DNA of 64,000 nt from Dasypus novemcinctus (Eukaryota > Chordata > Mammalia > Cingulata > Dasypodidae): positions 201,808,216-201,872,215 of the forward strand of contig NC_080673.1 in the NCBI RefSeq assembly GCF_030445035.2, given 5' to 3'. Shown in pieces: positions 48,942 through 60,719 of the stretch; position 1 is the stretch's first letter, and the number at the start of each line of letters is the position of its first letter. The position numbers and the translations under genes are program-made. Below the pieces are notes generated by a model that was not told where the DNA came from, did no database searches, and saw only the letters and a list, made by a program, of their open reading frames with translations.

Positions 48942-49043
48942 CTCTCCTTCCTCCCGCGGGCCCACAGCATCTTTTCTAATCCTCTGCTTATCAGGTCTCC
49001 TCGCAGTCGGCTCTCCAAGGATTGCCACCAGTCCTGGTGCTTC
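48942..49043 (-). CDS. EVC2: EVC2 coding exon (KHQDWW to RGRKE)
   Basis: A 102-nt exon: one base completing Arg, 33 codons, and two bases of a Ser codon. It encodes KHQDWWQSLESRLRGDLISR followed by GLEKMLWARGRKE. The acceptor is GCTGTCAG and the donor GTGAGG on the minus strand. The LRGDLISRGLEKMLWAR core is essentially identical to human EVC2 as I recall it. Phase is consistent on both sides (CG+G = Arg upstream; AG+C = Ser downstream), which supports both splice calls. The exon lies in the cytoplasmic C-terminal region, just before the tail encoded by the final exon. Confidence 0.93.
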
Positions 49044-51582
49044 CTGACAGCAAGAAGGCAGGGTCTTACGTTTTCAAAAAATAACAGAACTTTCAAGCAA
49101 AGGGTAATTCCTGAAAAAACTCTAAGGAGTTCCATCCCTCCGGGAACCCTGAGAATTTCACCCTCGGTTCTCCCTGTCAGTCAGGGTGCGCTGACAAACT
49201 TCTCTCATCTGGTTCAGACCCCACGTGCTCCCTCATCGGGCCCTCCGGTGGGCTCACAGACAGGTAAGAGGTGTCTGGGTCAGCAGAGGAAGCCTCCCTG
49301 GAGGCAGGGACAGCTGAGCTGAGTCCTGGCTTTGGGCAGAGGGAGCCCTGACGGCTTCACGAAGGAGGCTCTCTCCTTGTTGACTCGCGGGTGGCCTGTC
49401 GCCCACTGGAAGGCAGGTCTACGCGGGCAGACAACATCCCTCTTACTCGCCCACGTCCTCCCATTGCCTAGGTGGCATTTCGGGAATGAGAAAGGAAGGT
49501 GGAAAGGGACAGCGGAAGTTTGGAGAGTGGGGTAGGCAGGGATCTGGGCGTAAAGAGCCCCAGTGCCCCATAAAGCCATGGGTGCGGCTTCCAGCCCGAG
49601 GAAGGGGGAACCCCTGAAAGCCTTGCCCCCGGAGGCAGAGCAGGGGGCTGCCTGCAGGCCTGGGGTTCAAGTCACACCATCAAAGGACACTGCGGACCTG
49701 AAAGCCTGGGCTCCCGGCCACGCTTTCTGTCCCACACCGGCCCGGCTGGCTGTGGAAACGGACCCTGCCGGTCTTCCCCAGGAAGCCGAGTCTTCGCCAG
49801 AGAAGGAAGGCCCTCTGATGGCAGCACCCCGAGGTGCCCATCGGACCAGCTGGCGCTGCCCACCCCCTGGATTCTGACAGGTCCCCCACGATGCGTAGAT
49901 CGGCCACTGGTCTCTGCTGCTTGTAGTCAGAGGCCCTGAACCCATAACAGTGACCAGACGCCAGGCACTTGGGGTGCCAGAGCAGTGGCCTCAGGTCTGT
50001 CTCTGCCTGCGCCCAGCCCTCCTTCAGCACCCACACCCACACCCGGGCCTCGGGCATGGACTCCCACCCTGCCCACTCACCCTCCTCCCACCCCAGCCCT
50101 ACTCTTTTGTCCTCAGCTGTGCTGCTTTCCTTTTTGAGTCAGGGAGCCTTTTGAGACTCTGATAAGAAGACACTGACCCTTTTCTCAGAAAAAGCCACGT
50201 ACACTCATGCCCATCTGCAAAACTGTGCCATTGCCGCAGGTTCCAGGATGCCCAGAGGCCCGTCCCCAGCCCCCTGTGGGTCCAGGTAGAGGACCTGGGC
50301 GCCTGACAGTCAACACTATTTCAGGTTTGGCGTGAATCCTGGCATCTGGCATTCAACCGCCTTTCAGACTTAGCCATTGCTTTGCTTCATCGCCCCCCAT
50401 ACCCCCTAGTCTTAAGTCACACTGCTGGCTGTCCCCCAAACCTGCCTCCCTCTGCACCCCAGCATCAGGCCTTTACTGAGCCCTTTCATATATGGACCCT
50501 GATCTTAAAGAAAACACCTATGAACCCCGATGTTCAGTGAAGCATCACCCATAACCACAGAAAAATGGACTCAGGCTAATGTCCAGTAAGAGAGTGAGTT
50601 AGACACACTATGCTACACCCTCAGTGGAGTATCAGACAGTCATCAAAAACAATACCTATGCCGGTGATTCAATAACAGGGAAAAGTGGGAATTTTAAATC
50701 GCTACTAAAAATAACAGGAAATACAGTCCAAATAGTGTGATAATGATTTTGTAGGAAGATCTTTAGGCATGGGTGGGATTTGAAAGGTAAGAAGCCAACT
50801 GCTTCTGCTATAGGGTTAAGTGGAAAACAGGCTGTAAGGTTGTATGTGCTTGAGGATCACTTACACAGTCTACACCCCCCCCCCCCCCCCCGCACACACA
50901 CACACTTTAGGCAGGAAGAAATATAAGAGGCTAATAGCTATTTGCTCCAGGTAGTAGAACCATGGCTACTTCTTCTCCTTTTTCCTTTTATGTATTTTTC
51001 ACACTGTCTTGTGGGGGGTGTATGACATTTACATGGCCCAGGTAAACTTATATTCTTAAGGTTCCAGTTTAAAAAAATTTGTGACTAAAATGGAAAGTAT
51101 GGACAAAATACTTGAACCTAGTAGGTTTAAAATGGATTCCTGGGGTATGGTGGGGTGGGGTGGGGGGGGACAGATGGAGCTCAGGGCAGCTTTAGTGCAA
51201 TGAAACTGGTATGAAACCGTCACGGTGGATTTGTGACCTTACCCAATTGACACACCCCACAGTACTGTACAACAAAGAGAGGGAACCCTACAGCAACTTC
51301 AGTTACTAATAATGCATCAGGAGTGGAGCATCAATTGTACTTAATGGGCCACACTAACCTAAGATACTAATAATCGGGTAGTAACGTTGGGGGGGGGGCG
51401 ATATGTGAGAAGTCTGTACTTGCAGTGTGATTTTTCTATAAACTGAAAACTGCTCTAAGGATACTGTTTATTATTAAAAGTCAGAAGGCTCCCTAGCGAC
51501 CCCATCCTTGGACGACAGCGTGCCTCCTGGTAGAGCGTCCCCCCGCTCTGCCCACCCTGCTTTGCCTCCTCGGGGCACTCAC
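49044..51582 (-). other. EVC2: EVC2 intron with L1 fragment
   Basis: About 2.5 kb. The left part (49100-50480) is GC-rich and unassigned, with a MIR-like trace near 49650. From about 50500 to 51480 there is an L1 ORF2-end and 3'UTR relic in plus orientation (antisense to EVC2), with a C/CA-rich simple repeat at 50875-50905. Confidence 0.65.
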
Positions 51583-51767
51583 CGCCTCCTGGCCAGGTCG
51601 GCCCGCTCCCCGCCGCCTTCAGCCTCCAGGGTGCTGTCACTGCCCACGTCGAGCGCGGCCAGGAGCTCGGGCTGCCAGGCTGCAGGCAGGGCCACGGTCA
51701 GGAGCCGGCGCAGCGTCCCCCCGGGCACCGCGGCCAGCTTCGCCAGGTAAGATGCCAGGCGCAGCTC
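51583..51767 (-). CDS. EVC2: EVC2 coding exon (ELRLASYLAKL to LARR)
   Basis: A 185-nt exon with acceptor CCCTAG and donor GTGAGT on the minus strand. It encodes 61 residues plus two bases. It starts ELRLASYLAKLAAVPGGTLR, continues through RLLTVALPAAWQPELLAALD, and ends in an acidic/Gly segment before DLARR. The start matches EVC2 strongly; the second half (VGSDSTLEAEGGGERAD) is the least conserved part, as expected for a linker. It is more GC-rich than the adjoining intron. The last two bases (CG) join the first base of the next exon (G) to give Arg. An antisense open frame of similar extent is only a shadow. The left flank (about 51240-51480) is an L1 3'UTR relic in the intron. Confidence 0.92.
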
Positions 51768-53229
51768 CTAGGGCGGTCAGGAGAAGGAGTTCAGCGCCTC
51801 GGCGCCTCGAGCCTTGGGGAGCAGCGCTTTCTCATGATGACATTCTCGGGAATGGGCGATATTTTAGGAGCTTGATCTTAGAAACACGCTCTCAAATTCG
51901 CAGACCTGTCAGAAAAACCTATTTTGTCAGCAACCTTGGGTCCTCAAAGGATTTTCAAAGGCTCCATCTGTCCCTTCCAAGGACTCTCAGCTCGCTGGGA
52001 TGGTGCCCCAATCAGCCTGGCCCGCGCGGGCCGGCGGGCCACCTCATGCCGGCGCTCTTGCGGCTGGACTGCGCGGAGGGGAGAGTACAGGCTTGGAAGC
52101 AAATGAAACGTCCCCCAAGAGGGGAACCATTACAGAAACTGTGCAACATGCAAACCACAGAATATGGCTCTGTGAGAAACGAGAACAAACTGGGTGCGTC
52201 TCGGGGCAGAACGCTGCCCGAAAGCAGCCCATCTCCAGAGGGCGCATTCTGTACCATTCCACGCATGTAACACTCCCCAAATGGCAAAATCTAGGGATGG
52301 AGAACAGGGTGGTGAGGGGCCGGGGATGGCGGCGGGGGGTGGGGTGCCTATAACTGTAGGGATCGCCCAAAGGAAATCTTTGTGGTGATGGAATAGTTCC
52401 AGTCTTGATTGTGGTGGTAATTACGTGCAGTTACGTGGATAAAACGATATACACTATATACACACTTTATCCCAGTGTCAATTTCCTGGTTTTGATATTG
52501 TACAATTGTTTTGTTAGATGCAAGCATTGGGGGAAACTGAGGGAAACACAGGACTGGGGACACAGGACCTCCTGCATTAGCCTTGCAATTCTCTGTGAAT
52601 GGAAAAGTATCTCAAAATAAAACGGTTTTAAAGTAAAGAGTGCAGGCTGTGTACTCTGGAAAACCTGCATTGGGCTCCCAGCCCTGCTGCAGGGAACCGT
52701 TTCCCAAAGTCCTTGCTTCTCTCTGTGCCTCAGCTTCCCCACCTGGCAAATGGGGGTAGGGATCATCCCTGCATCAAGAGCAAAAGGAGAAGGGCAGGTA
52801 AAACTGCTCTGCCCTGTGAGGACACAAACAACAGCTCCTTCTCCCAGCAAGAGGTGGGTTCACCCCCAAGCCAGGCCAATCGGAGACCTTCCCTGGGGTT
52901 TTATACAGCAGGGCAGTGGGAGAGAAGTCCTCTCTGCTGTTGAGCTGGATGCTGAAAAGCCATGAGCTCAGGGCTGCCGGCTGCCAACCTCCCCCTTTGC
53001 ACGCAGAAAGCCTGTTAGTGAACGGAGAGTAAAGGAGGAGAAGTGGAAGAACACAGGGACCCAGGGAGAGTCCTCCTGCCTGTGAGCCCCCAGACCAGCA
53101 GAGGCAACTCAGCCCTGATCTTGGGGGATCTACATTCCTTTTTACGCTCAAATTAGTTTGACTTGGATTTCTGTCATTTATGCCTAAAAAGAATTCCGAC
53201 TATACAAGACACCAAAGTGACAAGCAGCG
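51768..53229 (-). other. EVC2: EVC2 intron: L1 3'UTR and MIR relics
   Basis: An L1 3'UTR type block in plus orientation at about 52250-52630 ('ccagtgtcaatttcctggtt' to 'tctcaaaataaaac'), then a MIR relic at about 52640-52790. Remaining parts are unassigned. Confidence 0.6.
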
Positions 53230-53715
53230 GGCTCCCAGCAAGTTGTAGTTGCTGTGGCTGCTAAAACAAATTACCACTACCTTCATGGCTTACGGCAACA
53301 ACATTCTCAGACAGTTCTGGAGCTCAGCCAGCTGCAGATGTCCAAGAGCAGTCTCACTGGGTGAAAGCTGTCAGCAGAGCCCGTTCCTTCTGGAAGCTCC
53401 AGGGGAGAATCCACTTCTCTGCCTCATCCAGGTTCTAGAGGCCTCCTGCATTCCTTGGCTTATCAGCCCCAATTCCATCTCTAAAGGGCATCACTCAGTC
53501 CCTGTCTCTGTTATCACGTCACCTGCTTCTCTGACCCTGGCCCTTCTAATGCCTTCTTATGGGACCCTTGCAGTTACCTGGGGCCCACCTGGATAGCCTC
53601 CCATCTCAAGTGCCTTCCCTTCATCCCATCTGCAAAGGCCCTTTTGCCAGATAAGGTCACACGGGGCCAGGGATGAGGACAGAGAATGTTTGGGGAGCTG
53701 CTATTTAGCTGACCA
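53230..53715 (-). mobile_element. MaLR (MLT1-type) LTR, antisense
   Basis: A minus-strand MLT1-type LTR. It reads on the plus strand as 'ctaaaacaaattaccactac', 'cagttctggagctcagccag', 'gcattccttggcttatcagc' and 'ggcccttttgccagataagg', all complement landmarks of MLT1 LTRs. Confidence 0.75.
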
Positions 53716-53719
53716 CTGG

Positions 53720-54110
53720 ATAACTAGTACATTTACTCATTTAACTAACTGCAGTGGAGTCTTGTTAGGTCTTGGGCCCCATTCCAGCCATGGGAGACAG
53801 AGCAGTGAGTAAAACAGACCAAGTCCCTGTCGTCAGGTAAAGATACAAGCGGTAGATGAACCATCTACCAACATCAGGGAGTGGCCGGGACTAGGAGGAA
53901 CACTAAGGCGGGGTAAGGGGCAGACGTGGGTGGGGGCGGCTCATACTTTAGAGGGGTGACATCCGAACAGAAGCCTGAAGGCAGGGAGGAAGTAAGCCAT
54001 GGGACCTCAAGGGGAAGTGCATTCCAGGCAGAGGGGAAGTGGGAGCAGAGACCCTGAGGTGGGAATGTGCTTGGTGGGCTTGAGGGAGGGCAAAGAACGC
54101 TGTGTGTACA
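53720..54110 (+). mobile_element. L2-type LINE relic
   Basis: Contains 'tggagacagagcagtgag'-like text near 53795, 'ggtgacatccgaacagaagc' (53955) and 'gcattccaggcagaggggaa' (54018), in the order typical of L2 3' regions. Confidence 0.6.
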
Positions 54111-54129
54111 GAGAGAGCAATGTGAGAGG

Positions 54130-54545
54130 AAGGTGCCGGGGATTGAATTGCTTCCGCTGCAAAAGATATGTTCAAGTCTTATCCTGTGTTCCTGACTCTT
54201 TGAAGGAGTTATCAGTTAAGGATCTCTGAAGATGCTATTTAGGTATGTCCAAGCCGAACCAGCGTGGGCCTTAATCCATGACTCGAGGCCTTATAAAGAG
54301 AGGAAATTTGGACACCATCAGAAAAGCCTTAGGAAGAAGTCAGAAGCCAGAAAAAGCCAGAGGGTAGAGAGATGGCCATGAGATGGAGGACTGCCATCAC
54401 CAGATGCTGCCGATTCTCCGAGAAAGCAGGGCCTTGCCGCCATCTTGATTTTGTAGCTTTCAAAACTGTAAGATGGTAAGTGCTTGCTAAGCCAACCCAT
54501 TGTGTGGTATTTATCAAAGTGGCTCTGGCAAACTAAGACAAAAGG
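54130..54545 (+). mobile_element. MaLR (MLT1-type) LTR
   Basis: Begins near 'ggggattgaattgcttccgc' and passes 'gggccttaatccatgact' and 'ataaagagaggaaatttgga'. It ends 'ccaacccattgtgtggtatt' and 'ggcaaactaagaca'. Sense orientation. Confidence 0.75.
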
Positions 54546-55368
54546 ATAGCAGGTCAGGCAGATGGGTTCTTTTAACAGTGGCAAGGATTTTGGCCTTTAT
54601 CTTCAGCAAAATGGGATGTCACTATAGGAGATGAGGATTGTTTGGGTGTTACATGGAAAGTAGAGCATCTGCAAGGAGAGGTATCAGGGAGACAGTAGCC
54701 CAGATGAGAGGATGGCAACTTGAACAAAAGCAGGTGAGAGGAGGTGGTGAGGCTTTTCACTGAGAGAAAGGGAGCAATGAGGTACGAGCTGCTGGGTAAA
54801 TGGAGGAGCCACTTCCTGACATTGGTGGAGCAGGTATGGGAGAGGGAAGGGATATCAGCCGTCTCTAGCTCTGTTTGGACAATTTAAGCCTAATGTTAAT
54901 GTCTCTTAGATGCCAAGTCAAGAGGCACAGTCAAGCTTTGAGTTCAGGGCAGAGGTCAGGTCTGGAGAGAGCATGAGGAAGGAATCAGGGTGCCAGTGAG
55001 ACCAGCAGGGGAATGAGGACAGAGAGAAGGGAAATGAGGTCCCAGGATGGCACCCGGGCATCCAACATCCAAGGGCTGCAAAGAAGAGCAGCAGGGAAAG
55101 GGGGTCAGAGGAGACTGCTATTAGTTAAGGTGAATGGGTGGGAGGGAACCAGGATTCCGGGGTACTGGAAGGCAAGGGAAGGCCAGATTCAAGGAGAAGG
55201 GCTTGACTTTCTAGGTCAAGAGCCATGAAGAGCTCAAGAAAGACAAGCTCAGGGATTTGACCACTGGATGTGGCAGCTGGAGTCCTGTTTAACCTCCATA
55301 CAAGTGTTTTCAGGGAAGTTACAGGGAAACGTGTCCTAAATACCAAGCCTGTTTACTTAGGAGCCCTC
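54546..55368. other. EVC2: EVC2 intron, unassigned purine-rich DNA
   Basis: Purine-rich sequence reminiscent of old L2 3' text ('gatgaggattgtttgggtgt', 54629), with no confident family and no exon. Confidence 0.4.
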
Positions 55369-55775
55369 TGTTGGGGACTAAATCACGTCCCCCACAAAAG
55401 GCATATCCAGGTCCCGTGGGTAAGAACCCATTTGTAAATGGATCTTTGACGATGCTATTAGTTAAAGTGAATGAGGGTGGGCCTCCATCTAATAGGGCTA
55501 AAGGTAATTGGAGAGAGAGAGAAGCCACAGGGAACTGTCAGAAGCTGGAAGTGAAGGAACCTGGAAGAGAAAGGAGAAGATGCTGCCATGTGCACTGTCA
55601 TGTGAGAGGAAAACCAAGGACCGAAATCACTGGCAGCCCCAGAGTGCCACAATCTTCTGGAAGAAAGCGTTGCCTTGCTGATGACTCAATTTAGACTTCT
55701 AGCCTGAAAACCATGAGACAATAAATTCCCACTGTTTAAGGTGACCCATTGTGTAGCATTTGTCTTCAAAGACCT
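55369..55775 (+). mobile_element. MaLR (MLT1-type) LTR
   Basis: Starts TGTTGGGGACTAAATCACGT and carries 'aacccatttgtaaatggatc' and 'gagacaataaattcccactg'. It ends 'cattgtgtagcatttgtctt'. Confidence 0.78.
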
Positions 55776-55956
55776 GAAGCCCCCTGGTGACACCTGCCCC
55801 ACCAGTCACACTGACCTGGGCGTTCTCACCTGAACGCCTTCCACTGGCCCAGGCCACTGCCCTTGCATGTGCCTCCTTCTGCCTGGAACGTCCTCTCCCC
55901 CAAACTGCTTTCCCATTGGCTCTAACACATCTTTCTCGACTCTGGACAAGGGTTGG

Positions 55957-56894
55957 TGCGGCGGCTTGCTCGGTCGGTAGAGGTGGGGTCTGGCTGCGGA
56001 CGAGGGGTCGGTCCCGCTCTGGACGAGGGGTCGGTCCCACTTGGGACGAGGGGTCGGTCCCGCTTGGGACGAGGGGTCGGTCCGGCAGCAGACGAGGAGT
56101 CGGTCTCACAGGGGTTGCGCGGTTCGGCTGACGGGGTCGCCCGGCGAAGCCGGCGACGAAGGGGTCGCCCGGAGAAGCAGGCGACGAACTGGGGACAAGG
56201 GAGGCCAGACCCTTGTCGGGGGCTCTCAGGACTGGAGAGCGCACGGCAGAAAAACTACCGCAGAGACAAGGTAAACACGCAAGTCCACTTTATTGAGGGA
56301 GAGGCAACAGTTTTATAAGGGCTGGGGAAGGCTGACTGGTCGAAGCCACGCCCTGTTCTGATTGGTTGCTGGAGAAAGGTCAGTGGGCGGTACTGGACGG
56401 GGGAGGGGTGGTGGTTAGGGATTGGCTGTCGCTGTTGCTGGGGGAAGGGGCAGGGTTTAGGGATTGGTGGCTGCTGTTGCTGGGGTGGAGGGCAGACTTG
56501 AGTTTCCCGCCCACGCCTGGCTGTTGCTGCTGTGGGGGGGGGGGAGGGAAAAGGGCGGGCTGGATTTCTCCGCCCACGCCTGGCTGTTGCTGCTGTCGGG
56601 GGAGGGGAAAAGGGCAGACTGGAATTTTCCACCCTGCGCCTGCGCAGGGAGAAAGAAGAAGAAGGGTGCCGCCCCACAGGCATCGTGTGGCGCCATCCGG
56701 GAGGAGGGCGGCCGCGGAAGCATGGCTGCCGAGAAGGGGAGACCCGAGGGCACTCTGCGCCCATGCCGAGCTCCCTTCAGGGGTGGCGGTGAGTCCGACC
56801 AGCCACCCTATTATGGGGGCAGCGGAATTAGGCCTACCCTGGCCACTCCCCCGCCAGGCCAGCAAACCACACTTCAGCCCGAGGGGTGACCGCA
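55957..56894 (-). mobile_element. Solo LTR copy B, class II (ERVK-like), 938 bp, inside EVC2 intron
   Basis: A near-identical partner of the LTR at 44378-45255, flanked by perfect 6-bp duplications GGTTGG (55951-55956 and 56895-56900). The termini TGCGG and CCGCA form a short inverted repeat. On the minus strand, TATAAAA lies at 56311-56317 and a canonical AATAAA at 56289-56294. Compared with copy A it has an extra unit of about 60 bp near 56540-56600 and different numbers of the short GC-rich repeats. It lies in the intron between EVC2 exons 58818-58905 and 51583-51767, in the same orientation as the gene, so its signals would be read in the EVC2 transcript. Confidence 0.87.
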
Positions 56895-56900
56895 GGTTGG

Positions 56901-57389
56901 CATTTCTGGAAGCCTTCCCTGACCCCACATTCTGGGACAGGAGCCTCTTCTTTGATTTATAAAGTGGAGATGTCACTCCCTACTTCTCAGCTTTCTGCAA
57001 GGATTCCAGGAATAACAGATGCCAGTGCCCAGGATAATGCTCTGGGCACAGCACGAGCTTGGGACATGAGTCCCCTCCCTTCCCTACCTCATAGGCCCCT
57101 ACTCTGGAGCTGAGGTGGGGAAAGAGCCTGGGCTCAGATCCCTGCACCAGCTCTTAGTGGGAGAGTGGATTTGGGCAGGGATGTGCCTGTGTAGGATCTG
57201 TGTCTACATGGGGAATGGTCATAGAACCCACCCACAGGGAGATAATGAATAGGAAGTATTTTGCATAGGGTAGATACCCTCTTGCAAATATCTGTAAAGC
57301 CCAGGGCAGTTCTCACGGGAGAAGGAAGGACAAAGGAGCTAAACTCACGTTGACTCTCACCCTTCTGACATGGACCTTGTCTTCTTGTT
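56901..57389. other. EVC2: EVC2 intron, unassigned
   Basis: MIR-like text around 56950-57160 on the plus strand ('tttataaagtggagatgtca'). Nothing else is recognised. Confidence 0.4.
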
Positions 57390-57880
57390 TGGTGTGATTG
57401 GCAGGAAAATGAGATGCCCAAGCCCCACTCCCTGGAATCCATGGCAAGGGGACTTTGACAATAGGATTAAAATTTGGGACCTTGAGATGAAAAGATCATC
57501 TGGATTATCGGCGGGTCCAACCTCGTCATGTGAGAACCTTTCATGCTGTGGTGGGTCAAGGGACATGTGACAGCAGGAGGGATGGAGAGATTCGATGTTG
57601 CTGGCTTTGAAGATGCAAGGGGGTCGAGAACTAGAGCCTGGGAATGGCCCTCAGCTGTCGGCTGGGGAACAGACACATCTATTCCACGTCTGTAGGGCAC
57701 TGAGTCCCACCAACTACTCGGAGTCAGGAGGAAACAGCCTTCCCTAGAGCCTCCAGAAGGATAGGTAGCTCTCCCACACCATTACCTGCCGCAAGGGGAC
57801 CACACTTCCAACCCCAAGCACTGTCAGACAATAAGCACATGTTATTTGAAGCCACTCCTATGGTAATTGGCCATGGCAGC
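57390..57880 (+). mobile_element. MaLR/MLT1-like LTR, diverged
   Basis: Landmarks 'gaccttgagatgaaaagatc', 'gatgttgctggctttgaaga' and 'ctagagcctccagaaggata' occur in the order of MLT1-type LTRs. Both ends are indistinct. Confidence 0.55.
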
Positions 57881-58640
57881 CAATAGATTTGGGGAGTATG
57901 ACTGGGGACGGCCGGGGCACATTCTGCTGCCTGGAGTCCCCAAAGCTGTCCCAACGCCCTTCTCCCTACTGACTTTCTTCTTGGATGCTGGGAAATAAGG
58001 ACTAGACTCCCAGGATCCCTCTTGACCAGGCGTGATCCCAGGCCAGTTCTGCCCTCTGGATTTAAATCAAGGTTGACTGTGGGGACTTGGGGAGCATCTG
58101 CTTTCTTGAAAAGAAAAGGACCATGTGTTCTTCTACCTCCCTCCTTCTTCTGGCCCAGCTCACAGACACGAGGGCCAGAACTAATTGAAAAAGCAGACAG
58201 AATGGCAGATAAACAGCTCTGAGATCACCAGACCCTGGAAGCACAGTGGCTCCAGACCTCTTGTTAAGCCGCTGTAGGAAGTCATGTTTCCTGGTGGTTC
58301 GAGAAACCGTGAAGCTCGGGAAGCCCATCTCAGGGTGCACGTGAAACTCAACCATTAGCAGGAAGCCAGGCGAGGAACCACACGTGGCTACGTGCACACA
58401 GCCCGGGGTGCGGCTCAGGAAGGGACCTGGGGCTGCGCTCTGCCAGGAATGAGAAGGCCGCCATCCTCAACTCTGACATCCCACAGGCCCCCAATCTGGC
58501 CCAGCTTCCTCTTACCAACTTGGTTGCTTGTGAGACCTACTTCTGTGTCCCTCTTTTTAATTAAACCTATTTGAGAATGAGAAGAGGAAGATGTTGGGTG
58601 CCTGCGAATCACAGAAAAGAAACCCATCAGGGCCAGGATG
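57881..58640. other. EVC2: EVC2 intron, no recognisable feature
   Basis: No repeat or exon recognised. Open frames of 60-110 codons lack splice signals and similarity to EVC2. Confidence 0.4.
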
Positions 58641-58817
58641 TTGTCGTTGTCATCGCTTGACCACTGATTAAATGTTCTCTATGTGCCGGGCCCCAGGTCA
58701 GGGGCTTCTAAACCCACTCAGCATTTCCCCATTGTCCTCCCCATCCTACAGGGGAGAAAACAGACTCAGAGGAAGCTCGGCAAGGGCTGGACCAAAAACA
58801 TGCCAGCATGTCTTTAC

Positions 58818-58905
58818 CTGGCCATACAGGGTCATGAAGGTGTCTATCTCCATGTTTTCCAGCAAATCTTCAAGCACGACACTCTTCTGTTGCTCTTCTC
58901 TCAAA
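58818..58905 (-). CDS. EVC2: EVC2 coding exon (LREEQQ to TLYGQ)
   Basis: An 88-nt exon: one base completes the split Ser codon, then 29 codons run from LREEQQKSVVLEDLLENMEI to DTFMTLYGQ. The acceptor is TTTCCATTCCAG and the donor GTAAAG, on the minus strand. The residues continue the heptad-like acidic/Leu pattern of the previous exon and match the EVC2 coiled-coil region. It ends on a complete CAG codon, so the next exon (51767) begins in phase 0 with GAG. The intron to that exon is about 7 kb and contains the intact solo LTR at 55957-56894 plus several MaLR LTRs. The open frame extends past both splice sites, but those extensions do not resemble EVC2 and are intronic. Confidence 0.92.
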
Positions 58906-59074
58906 CTGGAATGGAAATAAAAAGTACGTGAATCTGGTGTGGTTACAAAGGGATAATATGAGAAACACAAATCTAATCCATGCTATCTTTTTTTATGTTT
59001 ATTCATCGTTTCATTTTATTCATCAGAACAGAGGCTCAGAAGAGACACCTCTTCTTGCCTAGACTACTTGGCAA

Positions 59075-59450
59075 ATGGTGTATTTTTTATTGAATCATGG
59101 CCCCCACAGAGATGGTCAAGTCCTACCCCTGGTCCAGTGGGTGTGAACCCACTTGTAAATAGGAACTTTGAAAACCCTATTAAGATGAGGCCAACCTGAA
59201 TCAGGGTGGAGCTTAATCTAAAATAGGCTGGAGTCCACATAAGCAGAAGGAATTTGGACACAGTAATAGGAAACAAAGGGGGTCACGTGACTGAAGCAGG
59301 GACTGAGCTGTGGATGGCCAGCAAGTAATGCCAAACTTTGGGGAAAGCACGAGCCAGTCTCACCAAAACTGTGAGACACTGAATCCCTGCTGTCCAGGCT
59401 AATCAGTTGGTGGTATTTGTTTTAGCAGCCCTGGCACACTGAGCCAAACT
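59075..59450 (+). mobile_element. MaLR (MLT1-type) LTR
   Basis: Contains 'gaacccacttgtaaatagga', 'ctgaatcagggtggagctta' and 'aactgtgagacactgaatcc', and ends 'ttttagcagccctggcacac'. Lies in the EVC2 intron. Confidence 0.75.
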
Positions 59451-60046
59451 GTAAGGGAGCGGGCTCACCAGGAGGGAGGGCTGGTGGAGAGTTTTCTGTG
59501 GCTCTGCAGAGCAATCTGTGGTCCTACTAAGAAAACTCTCCATGTCAGTCATCACGTGCTGAAGAGGACAAAGATGCAGGTCTCGAAACACCTTTTCCAA
59601 GGTTGGTTCTGGCTCTGAACACAAGGACTGGGTGGCACCTCTTCTTGGGAAGGTCCTTACCAGGCTTCCAGAATTCCTCACCAAGGCGTCTACCCCATGG
59701 GTCCCTTGGCACCATGGGTTTTCTGCCCGCATCCTTGCTGATCTATACAACATAAACTCTCCCCAGGTGCAGCTCATGTCAAAAGCTGGCTCCCCAGCAT
59801 TCGCCTGCAGGGAGCCTGCAGGGAGCACATGAGTCTTACATACTCTAAGATCCCAGCCAAGATCAAGTTCACGGTATCTCTGAGCATTTCCTCCAAGCAT
59901 GTGTCTTCAGCCCCTCACACAGTTATTTCAAGAAAACTGAAATTGCACTTTGATGTTGTGTTTATACAGAAAAGCACAATCAAATAAATTAAATTCACCT
60001 GTAATGTCACCGCCCCAGAATCACATCTATTAAAGTTGGTCTATAT
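59451..60046. other. EVC2: EVC2 intron, unassigned
   Basis: A 165-codon minus frame covers 59403-59900, but it begins inside LTR sequence, lacks similarity to EVC2 and has no splice context. No feature is assigned. Confidence 0.45.
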
Positions 60047-60063
60047 CCCTCCAATGGATTTTT

Positions 60064-60627
60064 TTTAATTGACTTTGTAATAATATTACATTAAAAATAT
60101 ATATGTGAGGTCCCATTCAACCCCACCCCCCCGCCCCCCCCTCTCCCCCCCCCCCAACAACACTCGTTCCCATCATCATGACACATCCATTGGATTTGGT
60201 AAGTACATCTTTGGGCACCTCTGCACCTCATAGACAATGGTTCACATCATGGCCCATACTCTCCTCCATTCCATCCAGTGGGCCCTGTGAGGATTTACAA
60301 TGTCCGGTGATTACCTCTGAAGCACCATCCAGGGCAGCTCCATGTCCCAAAGACGCCTCCACCTCTCATCTCTTCCTGCCTTTCCCCCTACCCATCGTCC
60401 ACCATGTCCACTTTTCCCAATCCAATGCCACCTCTTCTATGTGGACATTGGATTGGTTGTGTCCATTGCACCTCTATGTCAAGAGGAGGCTCAGATTCCA
60501 CATGGATGCTGGATGCAATCCTCCCATTTTCAGTTGTAATCACTCTAGGCTCCATGGTGTGGAGGTTGTCCTTCTTCAACTCCATCTTAGCTGAGTGTGG
60601 TAAGTCCAATAGATCAGATTGTAGGTG
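60064..60627 (-). mobile_element. Long non-coding retroposon family, copy H (antisense, 564 bp)
   Basis: Flanked by the 17-bp duplication CCCTCCAATGGATTTTT at 60047-60063 and 60628-60644. It begins with a T-run and the C-rich complement of the G-rich tract (60122-60157), then the complement of the family body. It is inserted in an EVC2 intron and is 5' truncated. Confidence 0.92.
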
Positions 60628-60719
60628 CCCTCCAATGGATTTTTGTGTGCATTTGAAAACCTGGAATCGCATTGTGTATCTAGTTTGCATTCCTTCCCTT
60701 CCTCATCAACATTATACAC

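Noticed and set aside
56255-56976. 198-codon frames on both strands
   Set aside because: The same LTR family as above; paired frames on opposite strands reflect high GC, not a gene.
59403-59900. 165-codon minus frame as an extra EVC2 exon
   Set aside because: No similarity to EVC2. The phases of the flanking exons (61247 to 58905) already join correctly, and the frame starts inside an LTR.
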